The notes beneath the pieces are model-generated. The model saw only the letters and a program-made list of their open reading frames with translations, was not told where the DNA came from and searched no databases. The translations under genes were made by a program, and so were the position numbers. 64,000 bases of DNA from Bacteroidales bacterium UBA6267. Lineage in GTDB: Bacteria > Bacteroidota > Bacteroidia > Bacteroidales > UBA1556. Shown piece after piece: positions 25,598 to 35,149 of the stretch; the first letter of the stretch is position 1, and each line of letters opens with the position of its first letter. Location of the stretch: contig DJVB01000006.1 of NCBI GenBank assembly GCA_002440745.1, forward strand, positions 24,633 to 88,632. Direction: 5' to 3'.

Positions 25598-26403
25598 TGC
25601 GACTCATTTATATTGAATGGATAAAAATAAGTCGTAATCGAGTTTTTTGGATTACGCTTGCAGCTTATGTCCTTACCATTTTAGCAGTGCTAATCGGAAT
25701 GCGCGCGGCTATCATTTCTATCAACACCAATATGGCTCAGGCTACTAACGGCATGACCGTTTTACCATCCGAAATTTATCGCTTTCCTCACGTTTGGCAT
25801 AACTTGACTTTCATAGGAAAATACATTAAGATATTTGTTGGAATTCTCATGATTTTATTGGTTACCAATGAGTTTTACTATAATACCCTTCGGCAAAATG
25901 TTATTAATGGATTGACCCGCTTAGAATTTGTTTGGTCGAAATTTGTTGATGGTGTCTTGCTGTCGTTATTCGCTACCTTGTTGATATTTCTTTTCGGACT
26001 GATTTCCGGTTTTTTGACAACCTCCACTATCGAATTTAGCGATATCTTCCAGAAAATGGTTTTTATTCCGGGCTATTTTCTGATGTTAGTATGTTATCTC
26101 ACTTTCATAATGATGCTGTCGTTTCTCTTGAAAAAGGCAGTATTAGCAATGGGTATTTTGTTGCTTTACAGTTATATAGTTGAAACGTTTTTAGCTTGGC
26201 GTTTCGACGAAAGCTTCGGGCCATTTTTACCTGTTCAGGCTTTTAACGGTTTAATAATGGCGCCAAAAACTCCACTTTTTGCACTCTTTAATATTAAAAC
26301 GGTAAGCAATGGAATTGATCCGTTGAACATCTTTCTCTCCATCGGCTATGCGGCAATTTTCTTTGCTATTAGCTATTGGACGCTGAAAAAGAGGGATTTA
26401 TGA
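25594..26403 (+). CDS. ABC-2 type transporter permease
   Basis: The 269-residue membrane protein has six predicted helices with the ABC-2 order: an N-terminal IEWIKISRNRVFWI amphipathic helix before TM1, a large loop, then TM2-6. It pairs with the preceding ATPase through a 4-bp overlap. It ends directly against the stop codon of the convergent regulator gene, with no intergenic base. Confidence 0.86.
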   Translation: MMRLIYIEWIKISRNRVFWITLAAYVLTILAVLIGMRAAIISINTNMAQATNGMTVLPSEIYRFPHVWHNLTFIGKYIKIFVGILMILLVTNEFYYNTLRQNVINGLTRLEFVWSKFVDGVLLSLFATLLIFLFGLISGFLTTSTIEFSDIFQKMVFIPGYFLMLVCYLTFIMMLSFLLKKAVLAMGILLLYSYIVETFLAWRFDESFGPFLPVQAFNGLIMAPKTPLFALFNIKTVSNGIDPLNIFLSIGYAAIFFAISYWTLKKRDL

Positions 26404-27405
26404 TTAAGAATTAATATTCAAATATTCCAAAGGACTCATCCCCGTTTGTTTTTTAAAGGCATTATAAAATGCTGTTTTGGAGCTAAATCCACTCTGAAAA
26501 GCAACCCCCTCAATCGTAAAATTTTTTCTGCTTGTTTTCAAAAGTTCGATGGCAAGACTAATTCTGTAATGATTTATAAGGTCGAAAAACCCCATGTTAA
26601 ATTTTCGATTAATGGTTTGGGAAACAACATAAACAGGCCATCCGGCTAATTCAGCGAGTTTGCTAATGGTGATTTTTTCGAAAAGAAAAGGTTTCTCTGT
26701 TTCCATGAGTTGTTTTATTTTTTGAAAACAACTTTCCTCATCTTCTTCTTTGACCGCAGAGTTGAGATAGCGCTCACCCATTTTTTTACTATCGTCCTTT
26801 ATTTTATTCAGCGCCTCAGTTTTGGAGTTTACTTGCAGTTTCTCGTAGATATTTCTGATATGCGTTCTGACTGTTTCAACGCTTATAAATAGTTGGTTTG
26901 CAATTTCTTTATATCGAAATCCTTTACTCAATTTGTTTAGAATTTCGTTTTCTCTTGCCGACAAAATTTGATTATGAAGTTGTTGATTATTGTTTTGCAT
27001 AGCTTTTACAACTTTCATTGCAATTATCCCCGACATGGGCGATTCGCCGTGAACGATTTGATTTACCGATTCGATGATTTTTTCCCCGGGTGAGCTTTTC
27101 AGTAAATAACCTGTTGCGCCTGCTTTAATTGTGTCAAAAACAATTTCATCCGTTTCGAAAATGGTATAAACAATAAATTGAATTTGTGGATATTTACGAT
27201 GTGCTAATAGTATGGCTTCAATGCCGCTGATGCCGGGCAAATGGATGTCCATAAAAACAACCTGATTTTTGACAAAAGGCAATTCCGAAAGGAAATCTTC
27301 GGCATTGGAATAACTTCCCACTAAGTTGAAATTGCTTTGAATCAATTCCTCAAGTCGGCTTCGGATATCATCGTGGTCTTCGACTATGGTAACATTAATT
27401 CTCAT
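26404..27405 (-). CDS. Response regulator with both LuxR- and AraC-type output domains
   Basis: The 333-residue protein has a receiver domain (acidic pair D10/D12, phosphoacceptor D53 in VVFMDIHLPG). A NarL/LuxR helix-turn-helix follows (about 148-205, ILSARENEILNKLSKG then KEIANQLFISVETVRTHI). Last comes a full AraC-type double HTH (about 235-333, ending GFSSKTAFYNAFKKQTGMSPLEYL). Two different DNA-binding outputs on one receiver is unusual; NarL regulators normally end at about 210 residues. The kinase gene 41 bp upstream on the same strand is the likely partner. The -7 box is only 4 bp before the ATG. Confidence 0.9.
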   Translation of the reverse strand: MRINVTIVEDHDDIRSRLEELIQSNFNLVGSYSNAEDFLSELPFVKNQVVFMDIHLPGISGIEAILLAHRKYPQIQFIVYTIFETDEIVFDTIKAGATGYLLKSSPGEKIIESVNQIVHGESPMSGIIAMKVVKAMQNNNQQLHNQILSARENEILNKLSKGFRYKEIANQLFISVETVRTHIRNIYEKLQVNSKTEALNKIKDDSKKMGERYLNSAVKEEDEESCFQKIKQLMETEKPFLFEKITISKLAELAGWPVYVVSQTINRKFNMGFFDLINHYRISLAIELLKTSRKNFTIEGVAFQSGFSSKTAFYNAFKKQTGMSPLEYLNINS

Positions 27406-27409
27406 GCGA

Positions 27410-27417
27410 CAAAATTA
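27410..27417 (-). promoter_or_regulatory. Possible -7 box for a leaderless regulator transcript
   Basis: The minus strand reads TAATTTTG (TAnnTTTG), ending 4 bp before the regulator ATG. If used, transcription would start at or next to the start codon. Confidence 0.4.
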
Positions 27418-27446
27418 GCATTATATATTGTTTGAATCGCTCACAT

Positions 27447-30400
27447 TTAAGTAGTAATTATCTTTAAATCACCATTTAAAGCGATAGTTGTGCCCTGATT
27501 TGGTGCTGAAGAAATTGCCAGATAAAAACCCATTTCCTGACTGCTTCTAAAAAGGTTTTTCAATCCATTTCCTGCATAAGGCTTCGTTGAGTCGAATCCT
27601 TTTCCATCATCTACAATCTGAATTTTGAGGGATGTGCTATTGGTGATTTGAAGCTGGACAGTAATTTGAGTAGCATCAGCATGTTTTATGGCGTTATTCA
27701 CAGCTTCCTTAACAAACAAGGATAGCTTTCTTTTGACATCCGCCTTGACTTGCACATCGGGAAAACTATCCGGAAATTCTATTTCAATATCTTTTTCAGA
27801 GGCTTCACTTATCTTATTCAGCATGATGCGAAGATAAATGCAAAGTTTTTCTAAAGAGTCATTTTCGGGGTTGATATGCCATATAATCTCGCTCATACTT
27901 TGAATTAATTCTTTCGATAACTCCTTCAACTTAAGTGTTTTTTGTTTTGTGAATTGATCCTCAGAATCATCTTTATTGGTATTCAATTGGTCGGAAATGA
28001 TGGCAATTTGTGTTAGACCACAACCAATGTCGTCATGAATTTCGCGCGAAATCCTCAATCTCAATTTTTCAATTTCTGTTTGTTTTTCAATGGCTCTTTG
28101 GTTTAGTTTTAAACGTCTGATATACAGTAGATAAAAGCCGATAAACATAAAGGTAAGTAAAAGAATGACCATCCCGACTTTAAAAAACACTGTCTGATGA
28201 AAGGGGGGCTTAATTTTAAATTCTATGAGTATTTTTTCTTTTGTAGCAATTCCATCGTGGTTGAAAGCCTTAGCAATAAGTGTATAATTTCCCGGAGGCA
28301 AAAACGGATATCTGATTTCGTCTTTTTTCGAAATATCAATATATTGTTTATCTATGCCAACAAGTATTATAAATAGTTTGTTTTTTTCCGGTAGTGTATT
28401 CCCAATGCATTTAATTTCAAAACTTAGGTCGTTTTGGTTGTGTTTGAAAATGAAATGTTGTGTGGCATGTTTTGGGAATTGCACTGTGTCTGTGTTGCCT
28501 ATTTTTATCCTCGATAGTTCAATATTAGGAACGTTCAAATCCATTTCTATCTCTTTCGGATTGAAATAATTGAAGCCGTTTACTCCTCCAAAATAAATTA
28601 TTCCGTCTGAAGTTTGATGCCATGCACCTGAATTAAACTCCTTTGATTGAACGCCGTCATGGGGTGTAAATTGGTGGAATGTGTCGTTTTTAATGGAGTA
28701 CTTATAAATGCCGTTATCGGTTGATAACCAGAGGTTTGAGTTGCTGTCGGATAGAATGGCGTAAATTTGTTGGGCGAATAAACCGTCTTGTTTGTCGTAT
28801 ATTTTTTGCTGTTTGTACTTATCATCGAGCCTTAACAAACCGAAATTTGTTCCAATCCATACCGAGTTTTTTGTTTTTAGAAAAGTGGAATAATTCGGGC
28901 GTGAAGTGAAATTTGGAGGGGTGACCTCGATGGATTTTATGATGGTATCTCGTTGTTCAAATTGTATAAGATAGGGTTTGTCGCCTCTTTCGGCGATGAT
29001 AATTTGGTTGGGCTGGATTATGCTAAGTAAACTAATTTGATCAATCTCTTGCGTTTCAATTCGTTGAAAACCAATATCAATTCGATAGAGAAAAAGTCCT
29101 TCATCGGTTCCAAGAATGAAGGTTGAGTCGTTTAAGGATTCGAGAAATCTTACATATTTTGGGGAATTAGGAATAATGGCCATTTTTTTATCCCGAATTT
29201 CAATCAAGCCAACATCGGTGCCGGTCAGATATTTGTCCTTGGATGTTTCACGAATTACGTAATAAATTGAAGGTAAGTTGTTTATGTCATCAATCTGGTT
29301 AAGAATGTGGATGATTTTTTGTTCATTATCAAATTCAATGATGCCGGTATTCAAAAGTCCAACGAGCAAATCCTGATTTGACCCAACATGAATTGCTGTT
29401 ATAAAATTATCCTTTATCTTTTCACTTACTAACCTTGAAGGCAAAATGTGGTTGAACTTTTTTATTTCAGGATTAATTCTAATGAGGCCGTTGCCATCGG
29501 TACCAACGAAAGCATTTCCTGAAGCATCTATCCGGATTGTATTTGGTCGTTCTAAATTAAATGGAGTATAGTTTTCTGAATAAAAAGTGCTTATGTATTT
29601 ATGGGTTAACTGTTCTGATTTGTCAAAAACGTAAATTCCGCGACCGAATACTGCAACCCATAATTTGCCATTTCTATCGTATGCTATATCTTTGATTATT
29701 AAGTTATTATTGTTAGTCGTCAATATTTGATTTACTTTTTCCAAAAAGCGCCAATTGTTATTTTTAAGGTTATAAGCGCCAATTTTTTCCGTGCAGCTTA
29801 CATAGATTTGTTCATCAAAATATTCGATGGAGCTCAACTGACCAAAGGACGAATCCGAAGGAAATGGAATATGTGTGATTTTCCCGCTTGCATCGTTAAA
29901 AATATGAATGATTTTCGGATTATTGGTTATCCAGAATAATTGATTACCTGATCGTTTGGCGGCATTTGGGCCTTCGGGTAGATGCGTTTCTACTGAAATG
30001 AAATCTTGGTTTTTATTGTTTTTGATAAAAAGTTTTCCTTCGCGGGAAAAGAATAGCGTGTGTTTTTTTAAAGAGTAAACTCTTAACATTTTGTCATTCA
30101 ATTTGAAAGGAATTTTTTCTTGAATAAGCTTGTCAGGCCACTTTATTCTGAAAGCTCCTATTTCTGTTCCTACCAAAATATCCTGATTTTGGTCAATCGA
30201 AATGGATCTGATGGTTTGATTTGAAAGCGAAAGAAGCGGATTTTTTGGGTCGATGGATTTAACGGAATTGTTGAAAACTAAATTCAGCCCTTGACTTGTG
30301 CCGGTCCAAATTTGATTCAGGGAGTCAATTTCTAAGCAAGGGACAGTGCTATGATTTAAGCCGTCATTTATATTGAACTGATATATGGTAATATCTGATG

Positions 30401-30485
30401 ACTGTGCGCTGGTTTTTGCCGATAAAAAACCAATTATTATACAGATTATCAGCGCTTTGGTTATGGTCATGTAGAAGATTTTCAA
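27447..30485 (-). CDS. Propeller-type sensor histidine kinase (reg_prop / Y_Y_Y / HisKA_3)
   Basis: This 1012-residue kinase has a signal peptide, two-component regulator propeller repeats forming a periplasmic sensor (about 30-660, with repeats such as GTDGNGLIRINPE and LWLSTDNGIYKYS), a Y_Y_Y domain (about 670-755), one membrane helix near 765-785 and a HisKA_3 domain with H817 in SREIHDDIGCGLTQ. The HATPase has EAVNNAIKHA and VDDGKGF. Bacteroidota kinases of this shape often sense glycans or other large ligands. The response regulator follows 41 bp later. No SusCD locus is nearby to suggest a ligand. Confidence 0.92.
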   Translation of the reverse strand: MKIFYMTITKALIICIIIGFLSAKTSAQSSDITIYQFNINDGLNHSTVPCLEIDSLNQIWTGTSQGLNLVFNNSVKSIDPKNPLLSLSNQTIRSISIDQNQDILVGTEIGAFRIKWPDKLIQEKIPFKLNDKMLRVYSLKKHTLFFSREGKLFIKNNKNQDFISVETHLPEGPNAAKRSGNQLFWITNNPKIIHIFNDASGKITHIPFPSDSSFGQLSSIEYFDEQIYVSCTEKIGAYNLKNNNWRFLEKVNQILTTNNNNLIIKDIAYDRNGKLWVAVFGRGIYVFDKSEQLTHKYISTFYSENYTPFNLERPNTIRIDASGNAFVGTDGNGLIRINPEIKKFNHILPSRLVSEKIKDNFITAIHVGSNQDLLVGLLNTGIIEFDNEQKIIHILNQIDDINNLPSIYYVIRETSKDKYLTGTDVGLIEIRDKKMAIIPNSPKYVRFLESLNDSTFILGTDEGLFLYRIDIGFQRIETQEIDQISLLSIIQPNQIIIAERGDKPYLIQFEQRDTIIKSIEVTPPNFTSRPNYSTFLKTKNSVWIGTNFGLLRLDDKYKQQKIYDKQDGLFAQQIYAILSDSNSNLWLSTDNGIYKYSIKNDTFHQFTPHDGVQSKEFNSGAWHQTSDGIIYFGGVNGFNYFNPKEIEMDLNVPNIELSRIKIGNTDTVQFPKHATQHFIFKHNQNDLSFEIKCIGNTLPEKNKLFIILVGIDKQYIDISKKDEIRYPFLPPGNYTLIAKAFNHDGIATKEKILIEFKIKPPFHQTVFFKVGMVILLLTFMFIGFYLLYIRRLKLNQRAIEKQTEIEKLRLRISREIHDDIGCGLTQIAIISDQLNTNKDDSEDQFTKQKTLKLKELSKELIQSMSEIIWHINPENDSLEKLCIYLRIMLNKISEASEKDIEIEFPDSFPDVQVKADVKRKLSLFVKEAVNNAIKHADATQITVQLQITNSTSLKIQIVDDGKGFDSTKPYAGNGLKNLFRSSQEMGFYLAISSAPNQGTTIALNGDLKIITT

Positions 30486-30501
30486 TTAAATGATTCTGCA
30501 T

Positions 30502-30509
30502 CAAATGTA
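30502..30509 (-). promoter_or_regulatory. -7 promoter box for the kinase gene
   Basis: The minus strand reads TACATTTG (TAnnTTTG), 16 bp before the ATG. Confidence 0.5.
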
Positions 30510-30592
30510 AAAATATTATTGCAATCCGGACATTATTTAGAAAAAAATTCTCCGGTTTTATAAAGGTGGACATTCCCTGTTTTTTTGAGTTT

Positions 30593-30600
30593 TACTTTTG
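30593..30600 (+). promoter_or_regulatory. -7 promoter box for the FISUMP gene cluster
   Basis: TACTTTTG matches TAnnTTTG, 33 bp before the ATG at 30634. Confidence 0.5.
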
Positions 30601-30633
30601 AAGTCATATTAACCGCTTAATCTAATTTGGCTT

Positions 30634-31314
30634 ATGAGAAAAATTCGCAAGTTATTCTTAATGTTTTTTCTTCTCCCTTTTTTATTGGGAATGTCGCTAA
30701 TATCTGACAGTGAATCAGGGAGTTTAACTGATGAACGCGATGGCAAAGTGTATAAAACGGTTTTTGTTGGCGGGCAATATTGGTTTGCGCAGAATTTAGA
30801 TGCCTCCACTTTTCTGACCGGCGACACGATACCTGAAGCTAAAACTAAAGACGAATGGGTTGAAGCTTGTGAGAATGGACGACCTGTTTGGTGCTATTAT
30901 GACAATAAATTGAAAAACGGACAGAAATATGGCAAGCTTTATAATTGGTATGCAGTGAACGATCCAAGAGGTTTGGCTCCTAAAGGCTGGCATGTAAGTA
31001 CTAAAAGCGATTGGCAACTCATTTTGCTGAAACTTGACGATGAGCCGGCGTGGAAATTAAAAAGTAAGAATCTTTGGAGTGGTAAAATGGGGTCGGATGC
31101 TTTTGGATTTAGCGCAACTCCCGGCGGGTCAAGAATCCATAATGGCGAGTTTGCAAGCTTGAAAGATGCCGGTTATTGGTGGACTTCCGACTCTGCTGAT
31201 GAAACCTTTGTTTACTGTTTCTATATGACTTATTTGGATTATAAAGTGGAGCTTGGGAAGCATAATAAATGGACCGGTCATTCGGTACGGTGTGTTAAAA
31301 ATTTAGATAAATAA
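30634..31314 (+). CDS. Secreted protein with FISUMP (Fibrobacter succinogenes major paralogous) domain
   Basis: The 226-residue protein has an N-terminal signal segment and then the FISUMP pattern: DGKVYKTVFVGGQYWFAQNLD, YNWYAVNDPRGLAPKGWHV, GFSATPGGSR, YWWTSDS and a final VRCVKN. The domain is a C-type-lectin/FGE-like fold found in many secreted Bacteroidota and Fibrobacter proteins, and its function is unknown. It is followed 17 bp later by a beta-barrel gene in the same direction. Confidence 0.85.
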   Translation: MRKIRKLFLMFFLLPFLLGMSLISDSESGSLTDERDGKVYKTVFVGGQYWFAQNLDASTFLTGDTIPEAKTKDEWVEACENGRPVWCYYDNKLKNGQKYGKLYNWYAVNDPRGLAPKGWHVSTKSDWQLILLKLDDEPAWKLKSKNLWSGKMGSDAFGFSATPGGSRIHNGEFASLKDAGYWWTSDSADETFVYCFYMTYLDYKVELGKHNKWTGHSVRCVKNLDK

Positions 31315-31331
31315 CTTAAAATGAATTGAAT

Positions 31332-31922
31332 ATGAAAAAAATGGTTTTGCTTTTAGGCGTGTTTACCTTACTACAATTTCCGTCTTTTGCTCAATCTTTC
31401 GACTTTTCTAATGTCAGTCTTGGCTTTGGAACTACAACCAAAGGCGATGGTAATGTGAAAGATTTGACGATGATGAGTTTGCGCATGATGTACACATTCG
31501 AAACAAAAAAAGAGGAGGGGGCAAGCTTTGGCTATTTGACGGATTTCACCTCTGATTTTTCTTCCGATTTTAAACTTACTTCACTAAGCCTTGATTTAGG
31601 AGGGGGAGGGGTGAGCTATATCGCCGAAGATGTGAATATGTTTCTCGGAATGTGCCTTTTCTCCATGAATCTGAATACTTACCACGATCATCCCTTTGGC
31701 TCGTCCATTTATTTAGGTTTTAACTATAAAAAAATCTTTTTGGAATCTCGAATGGTTGTTTGGAATTGGGCGAAAGGTAAAGACCCGGTGTTTAAACAAG
31801 ATTCCAGAGTTTCAATCAATTATGCTGTGCTAAACTGGTTAGCTGTTGGGGCTCAGATGATTTCTTATGCTCCTGGCTATCAGTATTATCATTTCAAAGT
31901 TAGCTGGATGATTGGTAATTAA
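31332..31922 (+). CDS. Hypothetical outer membrane beta-barrel protein
   Basis: I do not recognise a family for this 196-residue protein. It has a clear signal peptide ending SFAQS, alternating amphipathic strands rich in glycine and aromatic residues, and ends in an aromatic-rich FKVSWMIGN. A small outer membrane barrel is likely. The ATG at 31332 begins the signal peptide. Spacing to its neighbours suggests co-transcription with the FISUMP and propeller genes. Confidence 0.6.
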   Translation: MKKMVLLLGVFTLLQFPSFAQSFDFSNVSLGFGTTTKGDGNVKDLTMMSLRMMYTFETKKEEGASFGYLTDFTSDFSSDFKLTSLSLDLGGGGVSYIAEDVNMFLGMCLFSMNLNTYHDHPFGSSIYLGFNYKKIFLESRMVVWNWAKGKDPVFKQDSRVSINYAVLNWLAVGAQMISYAPGYQYYHFKVSWMIGN

Positions 31923-31954
31923 AGGACTATTATCTAACCCATAATTTATTATAA

Positions 31955-33988
31955 ATGAAAAGATTAACGTTCACAATCGTATTCTTAGGTTTGTTCTTTT
32001 TTGGATTTGGTCAAACGGCAAACTTAAAGCTTAGCTATTTTGCTAAACGTACTGCCAAATGTGTGCTTGAGGTAGATACGGTGATTTGGATTGGCACCGA
32101 TGCAGGCCTGATTTGGTTCAACACCATAAAAAACACCTATAGAATTGTTTCTAAAGGACCGGTATCAGCTTTTACCGGAATTCAAATTCTTAAAAAAGAT
32201 AGCAAGGGTAATATCTATATTTGGACGAGTGAAAACAAACTACTCAAATATTCAGCAAAAGTATTTAAGGAAATTCCGATTCCAGATTCGGAGATTTCTT
32301 ATCCTGATATTATTATTAAAGGGGATATTGTCTATCTAACCGATTTTAATAAGTATAATTCTTTGAAAAATAAGCTTTTAAAAATCCAGAATAATGTAGT
32401 TACCGCGGTTGACGATTCCTTGCTGTTGAAGCACAATTATCAATGTGTTGATTCAAAGGGAAATGTATGGTTTCTTGACATGGAGACGAGAGAATTGATG
32501 AAGTATGATTTTGTTAAATGGCAGAATTACGGGTTTAATAAAGAGGATTATTCTTGGGGAAAGGAATCAGATTATTATTTTAAAAACCACACAAAGTTTA
32601 GTTTTATCGAAGAAAACGACTCAAAGGTTTATGTTTTTACACAATATGCCTATCAGCTTCAAGTGGGCCAAAAAGAGGGGGGAAATATTACCTGGTTGAA
32701 TCGCTATCGACTTTTCAATCAGAAGATTCCCGGACTTAACTCAAGCAAGCTTGTTTTGGACAAAAAACAAAACCCATATTTTCTGACGGATTCGGGTTTC
32801 TTTTGGTTTGATGGCGGTAATTGGCATGTGAAAAAGTTGGAATTTAAGGTTACGGACATGGTTTTTTTGTCCGATAATACCCCCGTGCTAAGTTTGCAGT
32901 CGGGTAAAGATAGTTACCTTTCTTCGGAAAAAATTTCCTTTTCAATTGCAAAGTTCGTTGGAGATACACTCTCTTTTATTGCTAAAGATTTTGAAACTGA
33001 AGTGGATTTATTTACCTCAGGTAAAAAACTCTATGGCATTAATCAATCTATGTTGCTGCTTATTAATGGCAATAAATGTATAAGGAAGTCTGTATCTGAT
33101 TTAGATTTTTTCTATTTGTCTGACGGCATCTTTGATAAAAAAAGTAGTTCTTGGTATTTATCGACTTCAAATGGCATCTTTCAATATAAAAATAATAAAA
33201 TCAATAAGATAAGCCTTTCTGATTCCGAAAGTGATGAATGGCAGTTTACCGATTACTTCAATGATATGGAGTTGTATAATAATACCTTTTATGCCGTTTC
33301 GAGTTATAATAGTTATTCTTTTGACGAAGCCTCACTTAAGGATCGAGGTGGAATGACTTATATAAAAGGTAATTCGGTTAAACGTGTGCCTTTTGCTAAC
33401 GAAAACTTTTTGGATGGTAGTCTTCTTTGTCATTGTAACAAAAAGTTATGGATGCACTCGAATGGTTATAAAGCATCGATGATCTTTTTAGATACAAATA
33501 ATGATAATGAGCTTGACAGTGTGTCGTTGTATTCAAATAAAGCCACAGTATTAGATATGCAGTGCAGAAATGGTGTTGAGTTGTATAATTTGTATATTGA
33601 TGGTATTCAGATAGTTAGAAATGATTCTGTGATAGATTATTTTAATGACTCTATTCCCGAACTTCAAGGAAGTGAGATGAAAGCAATGAGGTTTGATAAA
33701 AACGGAATAGGTTGGTTTTTAACTAATATGGGGGTTGTCAAATACGATGAAAAAAAATGGACTGTAATAGCAAATTCACCACCAAGTAACTATGAAAGTG
33801 ATTTAGTTATTGATGGTCAAAATCGGATTTGGATAAATGCAGTTGAGGGGTTGTTTATGTTTGATGGTACAAAATGGATTGATTTGAATAGTCAACATAA
33901 TTTGCCCAAATTCAGCAACTTAGTGTATGCTGAGAATAAGATTTTTCTGAATGACTATGGTAGGTTAATAGTGATAAATCTGAAATAA
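31955..33988 (+). CDS. Secreted beta-propeller protein related to two-component sensor domains
   Basis: This 677-residue protein has a signal peptide (ending FGFGQT) and repeated blades such as VIWIGTDAGLIWFN, WYLSTSNGIFQYK, IGWFLTNMGVVKYD and IWINAVEGLFMFDGTKW. These match the two-component regulator propeller repeat of the kinase at 27447-30485. There is no membrane helix, kinase or DNA-binding domain after the propeller, so it is a free secreted or periplasmic propeller. It may bind a ligand on its own or act with the nearby kinase; neither is shown by the sequence. Confidence 0.7.
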   Translation: MKRLTFTIVFLGLFFFGFGQTANLKLSYFAKRTAKCVLEVDTVIWIGTDAGLIWFNTIKNTYRIVSKGPVSAFTGIQILKKDSKGNIYIWTSENKLLKYSAKVFKEIPIPDSEISYPDIIIKGDIVYLTDFNKYNSLKNKLLKIQNNVVTAVDDSLLLKHNYQCVDSKGNVWFLDMETRELMKYDFVKWQNYGFNKEDYSWGKESDYYFKNHTKFSFIEENDSKVYVFTQYAYQLQVGQKEGGNITWLNRYRLFNQKIPGLNSSKLVLDKKQNPYFLTDSGFFWFDGGNWHVKKLEFKVTDMVFLSDNTPVLSLQSGKDSYLSSEKISFSIAKFVGDTLSFIAKDFETEVDLFTSGKKLYGINQSMLLLINGNKCIRKSVSDLDFFYLSDGIFDKKSSSWYLSTSNGIFQYKNNKINKISLSDSESDEWQFTDYFNDMELYNNTFYAVSSYNSYSFDEASLKDRGGMTYIKGNSVKRVPFANENFLDGSLLCHCNKKLWMHSNGYKASMIFLDTNNDNELDSVSLYSNKATVLDMQCRNGVELYNLYIDGIQIVRNDSVIDYFNDSIPELQGSEMKAMRFDKNGIGWFLTNMGVVKYDEKKWTVIANSPPSNYESDLVIDGQNRIWINAVEGLFMFDGTKWIDLNSQHNLPKFSNLVYAENKIFLNDYGRLIVINLK

Positions 33989-34094
33989 TAGGTGAATGTA
34001 CTGCCAAATTTCTGTAGTGTTCAAATCATCAGAATTTAGGTTCTAATATGAGTTTTCTGCTTTTTAATGATTATTTGATTTTAAAAGTTTATTT

Positions 34095-35132
34095 ATGAGA
34101 AAATACCTTTTTCTAATGCTATTCCTTACCATCATTTCTTCTACAAAGCTATCTTTTGGTCAGGATTCAGTTCGTTTTTCGGGGAGTTTTTTAAATAGCT
34201 CAATGTCGAATCTTTCTGTTTTACAGACGTTTGATGAGGATAAGCCCAAACGTTTTATACCGGCACCTACTAAACGCAATTTTGCTGTGGTGGTAGCTCC
34301 TTTGGGTGGGATTTTTCTTGACCAAGCCTTTGGTTATACCGGACAATTGTCAGCACATTTTTATAAGCCTGCTTTTTCTATGGATTTCTACTATGAAATG
34401 GCTCTGCAAGACTGGTTTCGAAAGAAGATGGTTGATGAGAATGAGTATTTATTGGTTGACCATTTTTTCCATCGTTACGAGTTCAATTTTGCTTTGACTT
34501 TTTCGTCAAAAACGGGCAAGAAAAACTCCTTGTTTTATCACGGCACAGAGTATTATGGAGGTTCGGCTTATGATCTTTATAAATCCGGAACCGGCAATGC
34601 AGCCAAGTATCGCCAGATTAGATTGGGTTTTCAAAAATTAAATACCGCCATTGCGTCTAATGGATTGGATTCTTTTCCAACACAACTTTCTAATGGTCAA
34701 ACGTGGAGCTATACTCCTTCTAACTTACTACTTTTTAATAATAATTTGTATTTTCATTTAGGTTTAGGCTCTTATAAGGTTTATCTCACCGAATCTCCGG
34801 GTCGGAGCTATGGTATTGATCGTATTGGTGTTAGAAAGATGTATTTTGATTTATTTTATTGTCCGTCAATTGATTATCATTTTTTAACTGAAGATGGAAA
34901 CTCCAATTACCACGGTTATTTAGTGCAGCATGTCAAGCAAAATTTAGGTGGAAGAATTGGCTGGGAGATTACTCGTTTGAATCCGTTTTCAGGATATTAT
35001 CAAATTGAGTTTGGTATTCTTCCGGGCATTTACCCTTATCGCCCTGAAACTGAAGGTAGTTATTTGATTTATGCTTCTTTGAAATTTGGTTTGGCAAGTG
35101 GATGGCCTCTGTTTAATCGCAATTATAATTAA
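34095..35132 (+). CDS. Hypothetical exported protein, probable outer membrane barrel
   Basis: The 345-residue protein has a signal peptide (ending LSFGQD), and strand-rich sequence with many Tyr/Phe residues. It ends LIYASLKFGLASGWPLFNRNYN. No known motif was recognised. It lies 106 bp after the propeller gene and 17 bp before a lipoprotein gene, in one direction. Confidence 0.55.
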   Translation: MRKYLFLMLFLTIISSTKLSFGQDSVRFSGSFLNSSMSNLSVLQTFDEDKPKRFIPAPTKRNFAVVVAPLGGIFLDQAFGYTGQLSAHFYKPAFSMDFYYEMALQDWFRKKMVDENEYLLVDHFFHRYEFNFALTFSSKTGKKNSLFYHGTEYYGGSAYDLYKSGTGNAAKYRQIRLGFQKLNTAIASNGLDSFPTQLSNGQTWSYTPSNLLLFNNNLYFHLGLGSYKVYLTESPGRSYGIDRIGVRKMYFDLFYCPSIDYHFLTEDGNSNYHGYLVQHVKQNLGGRIGWEITRLNPFSGYYQIEFGILPGIYPYRPETEGSYLIYASLKFGLASGWPLFNRNYN

Positions 35133-35149
35133 TTCTAAATTCTTATATT

